Below the pieces are notes generated by a model. The model searched no databases, was not told the DNA's origin, and saw only the letters and a program-made list of their open reading frames with translations. Shown here piece after piece: positions 17,912 through 27,428 of a stretch of 64,000 bases of DNA (position 1 is its first letter; the number at the start of each line of letters is the position of its first letter). This DNA is from Lentimicrobiaceae bacterium (lineage in GTDB: Bacteria; Bacteroidota; Bacteroidia; Bacteroidales; Lentimicrobiaceae), in contig JACJXH010000002.1 in assembly GCA_020636745.1 (NCBI GenBank), positions 310,001 through 374,000 of the forward strand, read 5' to 3'. The position numbers and the translations under genes are program-made.

Positions 17912-19015
17912 ATGATGGCACCTTATATCCCCTGGGATTTATTTACAAAAAAACTCCGGAACGGAATATCGGAAACGGAAGAGCTGGAGCTGAACTTCTG
18001 GCGGAGCAAGTCAGAATTCAATGATTTGCTTTACGAAGAGATAATGAATGATGCCAGATTTAAAGCTTTGATTATCAATGGCAAATGGGAAAACAGCAAC
18101 AGGCAATGGCAATATATTTTAAGTAAAATTGAAAAACCGGTAAATCGCTCCTATACCATAAGCAAGAGTAAAATCCGGTATTTATCTGCAGCAGCAGCGG
18201 CTGTAATCATCCTGTTGTCCGTTGCACTCACCTATTTTTATTCAGGGTTTAATAAATTTAAGAACGAACAGCTTTCGGTGGGCTATACTTCGGTGTATTC
18301 CCCACGCGGGCAACGTACCAGTGTGATTTTACCCGACAGTACAAAGGTGTGGCTGAATTCTGAGTCGTCGCTCAGATACCCCACTGATTATAACAGACAG
18401 AAAAGAGAGGTGATAACCGAGGGTGAGGCTTTTTTTGAAGTAACAAAAAATCCCGACAAGCCTTTCTATGTTCTGGCTAATGAGATAAAAATAAAGGTAT
18501 ACGGAACGTCATTTAACGTAAAAGCTTTTCCGGAAGAGAAGACAATTGAAACTACTCTGATTGAAGGAAAACTAAGCATAACACCGGTAAAATCAAATAA
18601 TGGCAAAGGGGAGGAGATATTTTTAAAACCTAACGAGAAATGCATCTTTGTCAGAGAATCAGGAAAAATAAATCGGGCGTCAGGAAAAGAGCTTTCGCAG
18701 GAGGCCGTTTCGAAAAACACCTCTTCACTGCCTGAAGTAACGATTAAAAAGAACATTAATACAGAAGAGGAGTCGCGCTGGAAAGATGGTAAATTACTGT
18801 TTGAAGATGAAACATTTGGCGAGCTGGCCATCAGACTTGAGCGCTGGTATGATGTAAAGGTTCATTTTGTTGACGAAAAAATCCGAAACTACAAATTTAC
18901 CGGCTCATTTGATAAAGAAACCATTAATCAGGCAATGGAAGCTTTGAAATTATCATCTCAGAAATCGTATGAATATGAGATAGTATTCAGAGATATCTAT
19001 CTGAAAACAAAATAA
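17912..19015 (+). CDS. FecR-family anti-sigma factor
   Basis: A 367-residue inner-membrane regulator. The N-terminal cytoplasmic part (about 1-90) would hold the sigma factor. A single membrane helix, YLSAAAAAVIILLSVALTYF, lies near residues 90-110. The periplasmic FecR domain contains TSVILPDSTKVWLNSES, the family signature, and EGEAFFEVTKNPDKPF. The C-terminus (about 285-365; FEDETFGELAIRLERWYDV) is the DUF4974 domain that contacts SusC-type receptors. It pairs with the preceding ECF sigma. Confidence 0.95.
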   Translation: MMAPYIPWDLFTKKLRNGISETEELELNFWRSKSEFNDLLYEEIMNDARFKALIINGKWENSNRQWQYILSKIEKPVNRSYTISKSKIRYLSAAAAAVIILLSVALTYFYSGFNKFKNEQLSVGYTSVYSPRGQRTSVILPDSTKVWLNSESSLRYPTDYNRQKREVITEGEAFFEVTKNPDKPFYVLANEIKIKVYGTSFNVKAFPEEKTIETTLIEGKLSITPVKSNNGKGEEIFLKPNEKCIFVRESGKINRASGKELSQEAVSKNTSSLPEVTIKKNINTEEESRWKDGKLLFEDETFGELAIRLERWYDVKVHFVDEKIRNYKFTGSFDKETINQAMEALKLSSQKSYEYEIVFRDIYLKTK

Positions 19016-19070
19016 CACACACTAACCATCAAACCCCAAAAACATATGCCTTCCGGATAAAAAAAACCAA

Positions 19071-19093
19071 AGACCGGACGAAACGCCCGGTCT
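19071..19093 (+). terminator. GC-rich hairpin between anti-sigma and susC
   Basis: Perfect 7-bp arms AGACCGG (19071-19077) and CCGGTCT (19087-19093) with a 9-nt loop, 55 nt after the anti-sigma stop. There is no T-tract downstream, so it may act as an attenuator or RNA-stability element rather than a full terminator. It separates the regulatory pair from the structural PUL genes. Confidence 0.45.
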
Positions 19094-19208
19094 TCAGAAG
19101 TTCTGGGGAAATAACATGCTTACTGCGAATAAGCATCATCCTCCGGACTTGCCTTGCTCGTAACAAGACAAATCGAACCTATTGTTTAATAGTAAACAAA
19201 GCAAATTT

Positions 19209-22200
19209 ATGAAAATTAAGTTACATAAATGCTTCGCCTGGTTGCATATTGTCGGGCGTTCAAAAACACTGAGAATCATGAAAATAATACTTCTGTTGGT
19301 AATATTGGGAGTCTCTAATATTTATGCATCTGTATTCTCGCAATCCATTGATATCAATCTGACGCTAAAAAGTGTTCCTTTAAAGGAGGCTTTTACGCAA
19401 ATTGAAAGCAAAACCGATTACAAGTTCCTTTACAGGTCAGATTTAATCGATATTGATAAACTGACCAATCTTGAGGTTAAAGGTAAAAGTACACTCGACA
19501 ATTTGCTGGCGCTGTTATTGCGCAACACGGAAATTAGTTACAATGTGTTGAACGATAACCTGATTGTACTGGCACCTAAACAACAGCACATCGTTAGTGG
19601 GATAATTTCTGATGCAAAAACAGGATTAACCATTCCTGGTGTGAATGTTTTGATTGAGGGAACAAGTCAGGGCACTGTTTCGGACTTATCGGGGAAGTAC
19701 TCTATTGAAGTTCCTGATGTAAACGCAACACTTGTTTTTTCATTTATTGGCTACGAAAGTCAGAAAGTTGCTTTGGCCGGACGTACATCAGTGAATGTTA
19801 AAATGGTTTCTTCGGTTGGAAATCTGAGTGAGGTTGTAGTTATCGGATATGGAACGCAACGTAAAAAGGATCTTACTGGTTCGGTTTCTGTAGTGGCAAC
19901 CAAGGAGATTGGATCCTTACCTGTGCCCAGCATTAGTGATGCTTTACAGGGAAGAGCTGCTGGCGTTCAGGTAATTTCATCCGGTGCTCCCGGCAGTGAT
20001 GCAACTTTTCGTATTCGCGGGGTAGGCACAATTAACAACAATGATCCTTTACTGGTTATTGATGGGGTTCCGGTTTCAAGCGGCCTCAATCAATTGAATA
20101 TGAATGATATTGAATCTATTCAGGTGCTGAAAGATGCCTCTGCAACAGCAATTTATGGCTCAAGGGGTGCCAATGGGGTATTGATTGTAACTACAAAACG
20201 CGGTAAAGGAGATAAATCGCATCTTGACTTTAATTACTTTATGGGTCTTCAGCGGGCTGCCAATGTGGTTGATATGCTTAATGCCGAACAATTTGCCACG
20301 TTGCACAACGAAATTATGTCGAATGCCGGACTTCCTCAAAATCCTGCGTTTGCCAGTCCGGCTTCTTTAGGAAGCGGAACCGATTGGTTAGGCGAGCTGT
20401 TTGATGTTGCTCCTATCAGTAATTATTCTCTTTCTTATTCGGGAAACAGCGAGAAAACAAACTATTATGTTTCAGGCAATATTCTTGATCAGGATGGTAT
20501 CGTGCTCAATACCGGCTACAAGAGGTATACAGTGCAGTTTAATGCCGATACCAAAGTCTTCGACAAACTAAAATTCGGGAACAGCCTGACCTTAAATCAT
20601 GATGTAAAAACCAGCGGCGATTACAATATCCGTAATACCATGCTTGCTTTGCCAACACAAAGTATTTTTCAGGAAAATGGCATGTATTCAGGACCTGTAG
20701 CTCAGCCTATGTGGGACGGCGATTTGGTGAACCCGATCGGCCTTGCAAAAACAGTCGACAATTCAATCAAAGGATATAATCTCCTGGGCTCTGTGTATGG
20801 TGAGTATTCTGTTCTCGAAAATCTGAAGTTTAAATCATCACTTGGACTACAGGCCAATTTTTGGAACGCACGAACATGGGCTCCCAATTACAAATGGAAC
20901 TCAAGTTCAAAAGACAACTCCTATTTATTCGAACAATATAATAAAAGCCTTACCTGGGTGTGGGACAATACGCTAACTTATGAGAAATCATACGGAAAAC
21001 ATAGTTTTCTGGTAATGGGTGGTACAAGTGCTCAGGAAAATAATTTTAATTTTCTCAATGGTTCAATTCAGGCTTTTGCCAGCAACCTTACCCAACAGAT
21101 TAACAATGGAACACAGCAGCCAACAGTAGGAGGCAACACCAGCTCATGGTCATTGTTTTCCTATATGGGAAGAGCAAACTATACGTACAACAATAAATAT
21201 TTGTTCACTGCAACTCTGCGTCGTGACGGATCGTCACGCTTTGGTGAAGGAAACAAATGGGGAACTTTTCCTTCAGGAAGTGTGGCATGGCGCATTTCGG
21301 AAGAGCCCTTTATGCAGTCGTTCAGTTTTATTGATGATATGAAACTGCGCGCAGGTTACGGAATTACCGGTAACCAGGAAATTGGTAACTATACTTTTGC
21401 TTCGGCGCTGCAAACCATCATGTACAACTTCGATAACAGTATCGTTACTGCAGTTGTTCCCAATATGATGCCCAACCCTTACGTTCAGTGGGAAGAGCAA
21501 AAACAGTCAAATATTGGTCTCGATGCCTCTATGTTTAATTACCGTATTGAAGTAGCCCTTGATGGTTATATTAAAAACACAGAACAAATGCTGGTACCTA
21601 TGTCTGTTCCGGTTTCAACCGGTTATTCTGATGTGTTTGTTCCTTACATCAATGCCGGAAAAATGGAAAATAAAGGGGTGGAAATCAGTATCAATTCCAG
21701 AAATCTGACTGGAGAATTTACATGGAACAGTTCATTTAACTTCTCCTATAACTACAATCGGGTTGTTAGTTTGAATGATACAGTTCCGATGACCAGCGGA
21801 AGTATCGGATTAAATTATAACCTGGCGCTGATTCAGGCCGGCCATCCAATCAATGCTTTTTACGGGTTTGAAACTGATGGTATATTCCAGACTCCCGAGG
21901 ATGTAGAAAACCATGCTGTGCAGGTCAGTGGCAACGACCCTTATAACCGCACTTCAGCCGGAGATATCCGTTTTAAAGACCTCAATAATGATGGAATCAT
22001 TAACGACAAAGACAGGACATTTCTGGGTAATCCCAATCCATCTTTCATTTTTGCCCTCAACAATTCATTTGCATGGAAAGGATTTGACCTGAGCATTTTC
22101 CTTCAGGGCGTTTCGGGCAACAAAATCCTGAATGCAAACCGTATCTGGAGTGAGGCTATGTCAATTGCACAGAATCAAACAACTGAGACCTTAGGACGCT

Positions 22201-22517
22201 GGACAGGCGAAGGAACAAGCAATGAAATGCCCCGCGCCGTATTCAACGACCCTAACAAGAACAACCGCCCGAGCGACCGGTATATTGAGGATGGTTCGTA
22301 CCTGAGAATTAAAAATATAACCCTGGGTTATACTTTACCAAAGGCGTTGATTAACAAAGCACACCTCGAATCGGTGCGGGTATATGCTACTGCTTTAAAC
22401 CTTCTCACAATCACAAAGTACACCGGATTTGATCCCGAAGTTGGAACCAGCGGAATAGACAATAACGTTTATCCGGTTACAGCTACTTACAGTTTTGGTG
22501 TTAACATTGGTTTCTAA
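19209..22517 (+). CDS. SusC/RagA-type TonB-dependent receptor with STN domain
   Basis: An outer-membrane TonB-dependent importer of oligosaccharides, about 1102 residues. ATG 19209 (MKIKLHKCF) matches the usual N-terminus of STN-containing SusC proteins; the TTG at 19182 is not used. After the signal peptide comes an STN domain (about 45-120; VPLKEAFTQIESKTDYKFLY), which contacts the FecR anti-sigma. Then come a carboxypeptidase-regulatory-like domain (VSGIISDAKTGLTIPGVNV), the TonB-box/plug region (VVIGYGTQRKKDLTGSVS; SATAIYGSRGANGVLIVTT) and a 22-strand barrel. It is first of the structural PUL genes. Confidence 0.97.
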   Translation: MKIKLHKCFAWLHIVGRSKTLRIMKIILLLVILGVSNIYASVFSQSIDINLTLKSVPLKEAFTQIESKTDYKFLYRSDLIDIDKLTNLEVKGKSTLDNLLALLLRNTEISYNVLNDNLIVLAPKQQHIVSGIISDAKTGLTIPGVNVLIEGTSQGTVSDLSGKYSIEVPDVNATLVFSFIGYESQKVALAGRTSVNVKMVSSVGNLSEVVVIGYGTQRKKDLTGSVSVVATKEIGSLPVPSISDALQGRAAGVQVISSGAPGSDATFRIRGVGTINNNDPLLVIDGVPVSSGLNQLNMNDIESIQVLKDASATAIYGSRGANGVLIVTTKRGKGDKSHLDFNYFMGLQRAANVVDMLNAEQFATLHNEIMSNAGLPQNPAFASPASLGSGTDWLGELFDVAPISNYSLSYSGNSEKTNYYVSGNILDQDGIVLNTGYKRYTVQFNADTKVFDKLKFGNSLTLNHDVKTSGDYNIRNTMLALPTQSIFQENGMYSGPVAQPMWDGDLVNPIGLAKTVDNSIKGYNLLGSVYGEYSVLENLKFKSSLGLQANFWNARTWAPNYKWNSSSKDNSYLFEQYNKSLTWVWDNTLTYEKSYGKHSFLVMGGTSAQENNFNFLNGSIQAFASNLTQQINNGTQQPTVGGNTSSWSLFSYMGRANYTYNNKYLFTATLRRDGSSRFGEGNKWGTFPSGSVAWRISEEPFMQSFSFIDDMKLRAGYGITGNQEIGNYTFASALQTIMYNFDNSIVTAVVPNMMPNPYVQWEEQKQSNIGLDASMFNYRIEVALDGYIKNTEQMLVPMSVPVSTGYSDVFVPYINAGKMENKGVEISINSRNLTGEFTWNSSFNFSYNYNRVVSLNDTVPMTSGSIGLNYNLALIQAGHPINAFYGFETDGIFQTPEDVENHAVQVSGNDPYNRTSAGDIRFKDLNNDGIINDKDRTFLGNPNPSFIFALNNSFAWKGFDLSIFLQGVSGNKILNANRIWSEAMSIAQNQTTETLGRWTGEGTSNEMPRAVFNDPNKNNRPSDRYIEDGSYLRIKNITLGYTLPKALINKAHLESVRVYATALNLLTITKYTGFDPEVGTSGIDNNVYPVTATYSFGVNIGF

Positions 22518-22537
22518 CCTTTTAATTGACAAATAGT

Positions 22538-24013
22538 ATGAAAATCAAAATATATTTTTCAGTCTTACTCCTGAGTACACTTTTATCAGGATGTGGAAAG
22601 GATTTTCTCGAAAAATCTCCTGAGGATTCTATCAATACGGCCAATTTCTTCCAAACCGAGAGCGATGCGATAGCTGCCATCAATGGCGCTTATCAACCTC
22701 TTCAGTGGCCCAAACTCTACAATATGCGTATGTGGACTTCCGATATTATGGCTGGTAACAGCATAGTTGGCGCTGGTGGAGGCTCTGACGGGCAGGAAAC
22801 ACAGGATATGGCCAACTTTGTAACAGCAACCGATAATCAGGGAGTTTTGGATTTGTGGCGGGGACCCTGGCCAGGAATATTGCGTTGCAATATCATTTTC
22901 GATAAAGTGCCCGGTATGAATATCAGCGAGTCTGTTAAAAACAGAGTACTTGGTGAGGCTTATTTTCTGCGCGCACATTATTATTTTATTCTGGTACGAT
23001 ACTTTGGAGACGTACCGCTTGTTCTCAAACCTGTTGAACCTGGTGATGACCTGAGGCCTGTGCGCACATCTAAGGAAACTGTTTATAATCAAATTATCAG
23101 CGACCTGGAAAAAGCCATTGAACTGCTTCCTGCCCGTGAAGCCTACTCAGGATCCGATAAGGGCCGAGCTTCAAAGGGTGCTGCTACAGGCTTGCTGGCC
23201 AAAGTTTATCTTACTTTGGGTGACTGGCAAAAAACAGTTGACCTGTGCAATGGGGTAAAGGAGTTAGGCTACGCACTGAATGCAAATTATGCCGATAATT
23301 TTAACCCTTCCAATAAGAATACCGTTGAATCGTTGTTCGAAATCCAGTTTACCGGTAATGCAGGCTTCAATTTTTGGTCAAACGAAAATCAGGCTTCATG
23401 GCTCAGCACATTTACCGGCCCGCGTGGTTCTGATATGGTTGCTGGTGGATGGGGCTGGAATCAGCCTACCCAGGAATTTATGGATGCCTATGAACAGGGC
23501 GATTTGCGCAAAGACGTTACCGTTCTTTACGAGGGTTGTCCTCAGTTTGAAGGGCAGGATTATTCACAATCCTATTCTGTAACAGGTTATAATCTCCGAA
23601 AATTTCTGGTGCCAAAATCAGTTTCTGACTCTTATGATAACAGCCCTATGAACTTTCCGGTACTCAGGTACGCTGATGTTTTGCTCATGAAGGCTGAAGC
23701 CCTGAATGAACTTGGCAGAACTTCAGAGGCCGAAGTGCCGTTGAATGAAGTGCGCAACAGAGCCGGTTTAGACAATGTTACAGGCTTGTCAAAAGAACTT
23801 TTCCGTGAAAAGGTGCTTCACGAACGTCGGATGGAACTTGCTTTTGAAGGCCAGCGCTGGTTTGACCTTGTTCGGGTAAACAATGGCCAATATGGTATTT
23901 ATTTTCTGCAGAGTATTGGAAAGTCTAACATGAGCTCCAAGTTTCTGTTGTTCCCGATTCCACAAAAGGAAAGGGATGCCAATCCCAATTTGTCTCAAAA
24001 TGCAGGGTACTGA
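22538..24013 (+). CDS. SusD/RagB-type glycan-binding lipoprotein
   Basis: The surface lipoprotein lid of the SusC transporter, about 491 residues. ATG 22538 starts a lipoprotein signal with lipobox LSGC (LLSTLLSGCGKDFLEKSPED). TPR-like helices typical of SusD follow, with RAHYYFILVRYFGDVPLVL near the N-terminal third. The C-terminal RagB block includes RYADVLLMKAEALNELG, then HERRMELAFEGQRWFDLVR and FPIPQKERDANPNLSQNAGY. It begins 20 nt after susC, so the pair is cotranscribed. Confidence 0.97.
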   Translation: MKIKIYFSVLLLSTLLSGCGKDFLEKSPEDSINTANFFQTESDAIAAINGAYQPLQWPKLYNMRMWTSDIMAGNSIVGAGGGSDGQETQDMANFVTATDNQGVLDLWRGPWPGILRCNIIFDKVPGMNISESVKNRVLGEAYFLRAHYYFILVRYFGDVPLVLKPVEPGDDLRPVRTSKETVYNQIISDLEKAIELLPAREAYSGSDKGRASKGAATGLLAKVYLTLGDWQKTVDLCNGVKELGYALNANYADNFNPSNKNTVESLFEIQFTGNAGFNFWSNENQASWLSTFTGPRGSDMVAGGWGWNQPTQEFMDAYEQGDLRKDVTVLYEGCPQFEGQDYSQSYSVTGYNLRKFLVPKSVSDSYDNSPMNFPVLRYADVLLMKAEALNELGRTSEAEVPLNEVRNRAGLDNVTGLSKELFREKVLHERRMELAFEGQRWFDLVRVNNGQYGIYFLQSIGKSNMSSKFLLFPIPQKERDANPNLSQNAGY

Positions 24014-24046
24014 TAGTTTTAAGTTTAACACGATAAAAATACCAAG

Positions 24047-25510
24047 ATGAAAAAACAATATAAAAACGGCGTTGTCAGTGGACCGCAGGTCCTTCGGCAT
24101 AAAGCTGTCCGTCTGATGTGGCTTTTTATGGCAATTGTTTCATTATTTGCAATCTCTTCCTGCCAGAAGGAAGAAGATGATGGCATTACTCTTGCCGGAG
24201 ATTTAAAGCTTTCGGCTTCTGCCTCCTCAATATCACTTGATCAAAGAAACGATGCTAAAACAGCTTTAACTCTTAGCTGGACTACCGGAACCAATAACGG
24301 GACCGGTGCATCCATCTCCTACGTTTTGCAAATTGCAAAGCAAGGCAGCGCATTTGCTGAGCCTCTTTCAATAGATATGGGAAAGGCTGTTTATGAGAAA
24401 TCATTTTCAGTTGCTGAATTCAATGCACTGTTACTTGGCCACTTTGGCTTGGAAGCCGGAGCTGAAACCGCTTTCGAGTCAAGGGTTGTGGCTACTGTTT
24501 ATGACTCGCCCGTCAAAACAGCCACTTCTCCTGTTGTTGCCTTTAATGCAACTGCATATGAGCCGGTAAGCAGCACACTTTATCTTCTCGGAAGTGCTTC
24601 TTCGGCCGGATGGAATGCCGCAAATGCTATTGAACTTACACCTGACGAGGACAATCCAACTATTTTCTCGTTCAGAGGTGCATTAGGAACCGGTGAATTC
24701 AAATTTATTACAACATTGGGCAATTTATTACCTGCTTATGTGCGTGGTGCTGATGATAATCATATCGTTTACCGGACTACCGAAAGCCAGTCAGATGATA
24801 AATTTACTATCAGTGAGCCTGCTATTTATAAAATTGAAGTTAGTTTGCTCGACCTGACAATTAGTACATCCAAACTTGAGTTGCCAGCATATGAAAATAT
24901 ATACATGGTGGGCAGTGCAGCACCCAACGGTTGGGATATAACCAATGCAACCGAGCTTGTACAGGATGCTGATAACCCATTCATTTTTTCATACACAGGA
25001 GTGATGAACCCCGGTGAATTTAAGTTTCCGGTGAACCGAAACGGCGATTGGGGACAGGATATGTATATGATGCTTTCCGATTCAACAATGTACCTGCATC
25101 ATGGAGGTGATCCTGACGATAGCAAATGGTCCATCGAAAAGAAAGGGCATTACATCATTACACTTAATCTGTCTGACAATACCATTTCCATAAAACGGAC
25201 TAAGCTTTTCATGGTTGGAAGCGCCACTCCGATAGGATGGAATATTGGCGAAGCCATTGAACTGTCAGAAGATGATACTGATGGATGTGTCTTCACCTAT
25301 AACGGACCGATGGTTGCAGGTGAGTTTAAATTCCCTGTAAACCGAAACAGCGACTGGGGGCAGGATATGTATATGCGCATCAGCGATACTGAAATGTACC
25401 TGCATCATGGTGGTGATCCGGACGATAATAAATGGAATATTACTGCGGATGGGAATTATGTGATTACTGCCAATGTGGAAACATTGTCAATTAGCATTCA
25501 AAAGCAGTAG
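24047..25510 (+). CDS. SusE/SusF-like outer-membrane glycan-binding lipoprotein
   Basis: A 487-residue lipoprotein (lipobox near AISSC, Cys39) that would bind the target glucan at the cell surface. Residues about 50-165 form a SusE-type Ig-like domain (LTLSWTTGTNNGTGASISYV). Three starch-binding-type modules follow, each opening like YLLGSAS.AGW and containing GEFKF (residues 216, 323 and 425). The last two are close copies, with NRNxDWGQDMYM and MYLHHGGDPDD repeated 102 codons apart. The N-region before the hydrophobic core is unusually long; an internal ATG at 24116 is a possible alternative start. It lies 33 nt after susD. Confidence 0.9.
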   Translation: MKKQYKNGVVSGPQVLRHKAVRLMWLFMAIVSLFAISSCQKEEDDGITLAGDLKLSASASSISLDQRNDAKTALTLSWTTGTNNGTGASISYVLQIAKQGSAFAEPLSIDMGKAVYEKSFSVAEFNALLLGHFGLEAGAETAFESRVVATVYDSPVKTATSPVVAFNATAYEPVSSTLYLLGSASSAGWNAANAIELTPDEDNPTIFSFRGALGTGEFKFITTLGNLLPAYVRGADDNHIVYRTTESQSDDKFTISEPAIYKIEVSLLDLTISTSKLELPAYENIYMVGSAAPNGWDITNATELVQDADNPFIFSYTGVMNPGEFKFPVNRNGDWGQDMYMMLSDSTMYLHHGGDPDDSKWSIEKKGHYIITLNLSDNTISIKRTKLFMVGSATPIGWNIGEAIELSEDDTDGCVFTYNGPMVAGEFKFPVNRNSDWGQDMYMRISDTEMYLHHGGDPDDNKWNITADGNYVITANVETLSISIQKQ

Positions 25511-25533
25511 TTGGTGGTTGGTTGGTGTGTGAT

Positions 25534-25559
25534 AAGGGTTGCCTTCATTGGCAACCCTT
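25534..25559 (+). terminator. Perfect 10-bp hairpin after the SusE/F-like gene
   Basis: Arms AAGGGTTGCC and GGCAACCCTT pair perfectly around a 6-nt loop, 24 nt after the stop. The T-tract is weak, so partial termination is likely: expression of the binding proteins would exceed that of the downstream hydrolases. Confidence 0.6.
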
Positions 25560-25601
25560 TAACTTCTGATATATTGAAAATCAATGATATAACGTCATTT
25601 T

Positions 25602-27362
25602 ATGAACAAACCTATTCTTCTTTCCTGTGTGTTTTTTCTGGTTTTTGCTTTCTTTTCGTGCAAAAAAGAGGAAAATAAGCCAGATTCACCGGTAAGCCCG
25701 TCATTTACAAGTGTTTCTATTTCTACCGATAAGGCCTGCTATCATCCGGGCGAAGAGGTGATTTTTGAAACAGACAAGGAGTTGTCATCTTCGGTCAGAA
25801 TACGCTACAGACACCTCAACACTTTGATTGAGGAGACTGATTATACCGGGAAAATATGGAAATGGACACCTCCTTCATCGGATTATACGGGTTACATGGT
25901 TGATGTTTATGAAAGCAGTGATGGAGTGGAAAAAATTCTTGGGAGCATAGCGGTTGATGTTTCATCTGACTGGTGTCGCTTCCCCAGGTACGGGTTTTTG
26001 TCTGAATATCAGCAAATGAGTTCTTCTGCAATCGACTTTGTGGTAAAAGGTTTGTCACGTTATCATATCAATGGCTTGCAGTTTTACGACTGGCATTATG
26101 ACCATCACAGGCCGCTTGCAGGTACCGTAAGCAACCCTGCTGCCGTTTGGAAGGATATTGCCAACCGTGACAATTATTTGAATACAGTAAAAGGATACAT
26201 TGACGCTGCCCATCATTATAATATGAAAGCCATGTTCTATAACCTGGCGTATGGTGCTCTTAACAATGCTGCCGCTGATGGAGTGATGGACCAATGGTAT
26301 TTGTACACCGATGCAGCTCATGTCAATAAGGACTATCACGCTTTGCCTTCGCCCATGTTTAAAAGCGATATTTTTCTGACAGACCCTTCAAACCCGCAGT
26401 GGCAGCAATATCTGGCTCAACGCAACACTGATGTTTATGAGGTTTTTGATTTCGATGGATTTCATATTGACCAATTGGGTAATCGTAACCGGACACTTTA
26501 TAACTATAGCGGTACTCCTGTTGATTTGCCCTCGGCTTTTCATAGTTTTATTCAGGAAATGAAATCTGATACGCCTGATAAGTATTTGGTGATGAATGCA
26601 GTAAATCAATACGGGCAAGCAGAAATTGCTTCAGCTCCGGTTGACTTTCTTTATTCTGAAGTCTGGAGTCCGAATGACGAATTTGATGACCTTGGTCGTA
26701 TCATTTCTGAAAATAATGCTTCCTGCAATCCGCGGAAAAATACTGTTCTGGCGGCCTATATGAATTATGACCTAGCCGGTAATGCTGGTTATTTTAATAC
26801 ACCCGGTGTATTACTTGCAAATGCTGTTATTTTTGCTTTGGGGGGTGCGCATCTCGAATTAGGTGAACATATGCTCGCCAGAGAGTATTTCCCAAACAAT
26901 AACCTCCAGATTTCAGGCCAGTTGCGCGATGCTTTGATTTGTTACTATGATTTTCTGGTTGCATATCAGAATTTATTGCGGGATGGTGCTGTTTTGAATA
27001 AACCGGAAGTAAGCAGTTACAACAGTCAGCCTGAAATGGGCTCATGGCCCCCCGAAACCGGGAAAGTTGCAATTACAGGCAGTTTGTCTGACAACCGGCA
27101 GGTGTTGAATTTTATCAATTTTACCAGTGCCACGCATTTGCAATGGCGTGATTCAAATGGCACACAACCAGAGCCGGTTACTTTGAAGAATTTAAGCATT
27201 TCATTCAAGGCCGGCAGGCCTGTAAGGCAAATCTGGATGGCCTCGCCCGACAAAAATTACGGTGTGCCGGAGAATATTGATTTTGCTGTTAATGCTGAGG
27301 TTGTGGAGTTTACATTGCCTGAGCTCAAATACTGGGATATGCTCGTTGTAGAGTATGAATAG
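25602..27362 (+). CDS. GH66 dextranase, lipoprotein
   Basis: An endo-acting glycoside hydrolase family 66 enzyme (586 residues) that cuts alpha-1,6-glucan (dextran). The N-terminus is a lipoprotein signal with Cys20 (FAFFSC), placing it on the cell surface or in the periplasm. The Ig-like N-domain (about 35-125) precedes the barrel, which contains LSRYHINGLQFYDWHYDHH, the GH66 hallmark. The likely nucleophile is Asp290 in DFDGFHIDQLG and the likely acid/base Glu353 in LYSEVWSPND. It is the substrate-defining enzyme of this PUL. Confidence 0.9.
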   Translation: MNKPILLSCVFFLVFAFFSCKKEENKPDSPVSPSFTSVSISTDKACYHPGEEVIFETDKELSSSVRIRYRHLNTLIEETDYTGKIWKWTPPSSDYTGYMVDVYESSDGVEKILGSIAVDVSSDWCRFPRYGFLSEYQQMSSSAIDFVVKGLSRYHINGLQFYDWHYDHHRPLAGTVSNPAAVWKDIANRDNYLNTVKGYIDAAHHYNMKAMFYNLAYGALNNAAADGVMDQWYLYTDAAHVNKDYHALPSPMFKSDIFLTDPSNPQWQQYLAQRNTDVYEVFDFDGFHIDQLGNRNRTLYNYSGTPVDLPSAFHSFIQEMKSDTPDKYLVMNAVNQYGQAEIASAPVDFLYSEVWSPNDEFDDLGRIISENNASCNPRKNTVLAAYMNYDLAGNAGYFNTPGVLLANAVIFALGGAHLELGEHMLAREYFPNNNLQISGQLRDALICYYDFLVAYQNLLRDGAVLNKPEVSSYNSQPEMGSWPPETGKVAITGSLSDNRQVLNFINFTSATHLQWRDSNGTQPEPVTLKNLSISFKAGRPVRQIWMASPDKNYGVPENIDFAVNAEVVEFTLPELKYWDMLVVEYE

Positions 27363-27428
27363 CGATTGCCTGACATTTCAGGGTGACGATGTGTGCCGTA
27401 TGATTAATTCCTCAAACGAAACTTAAAA

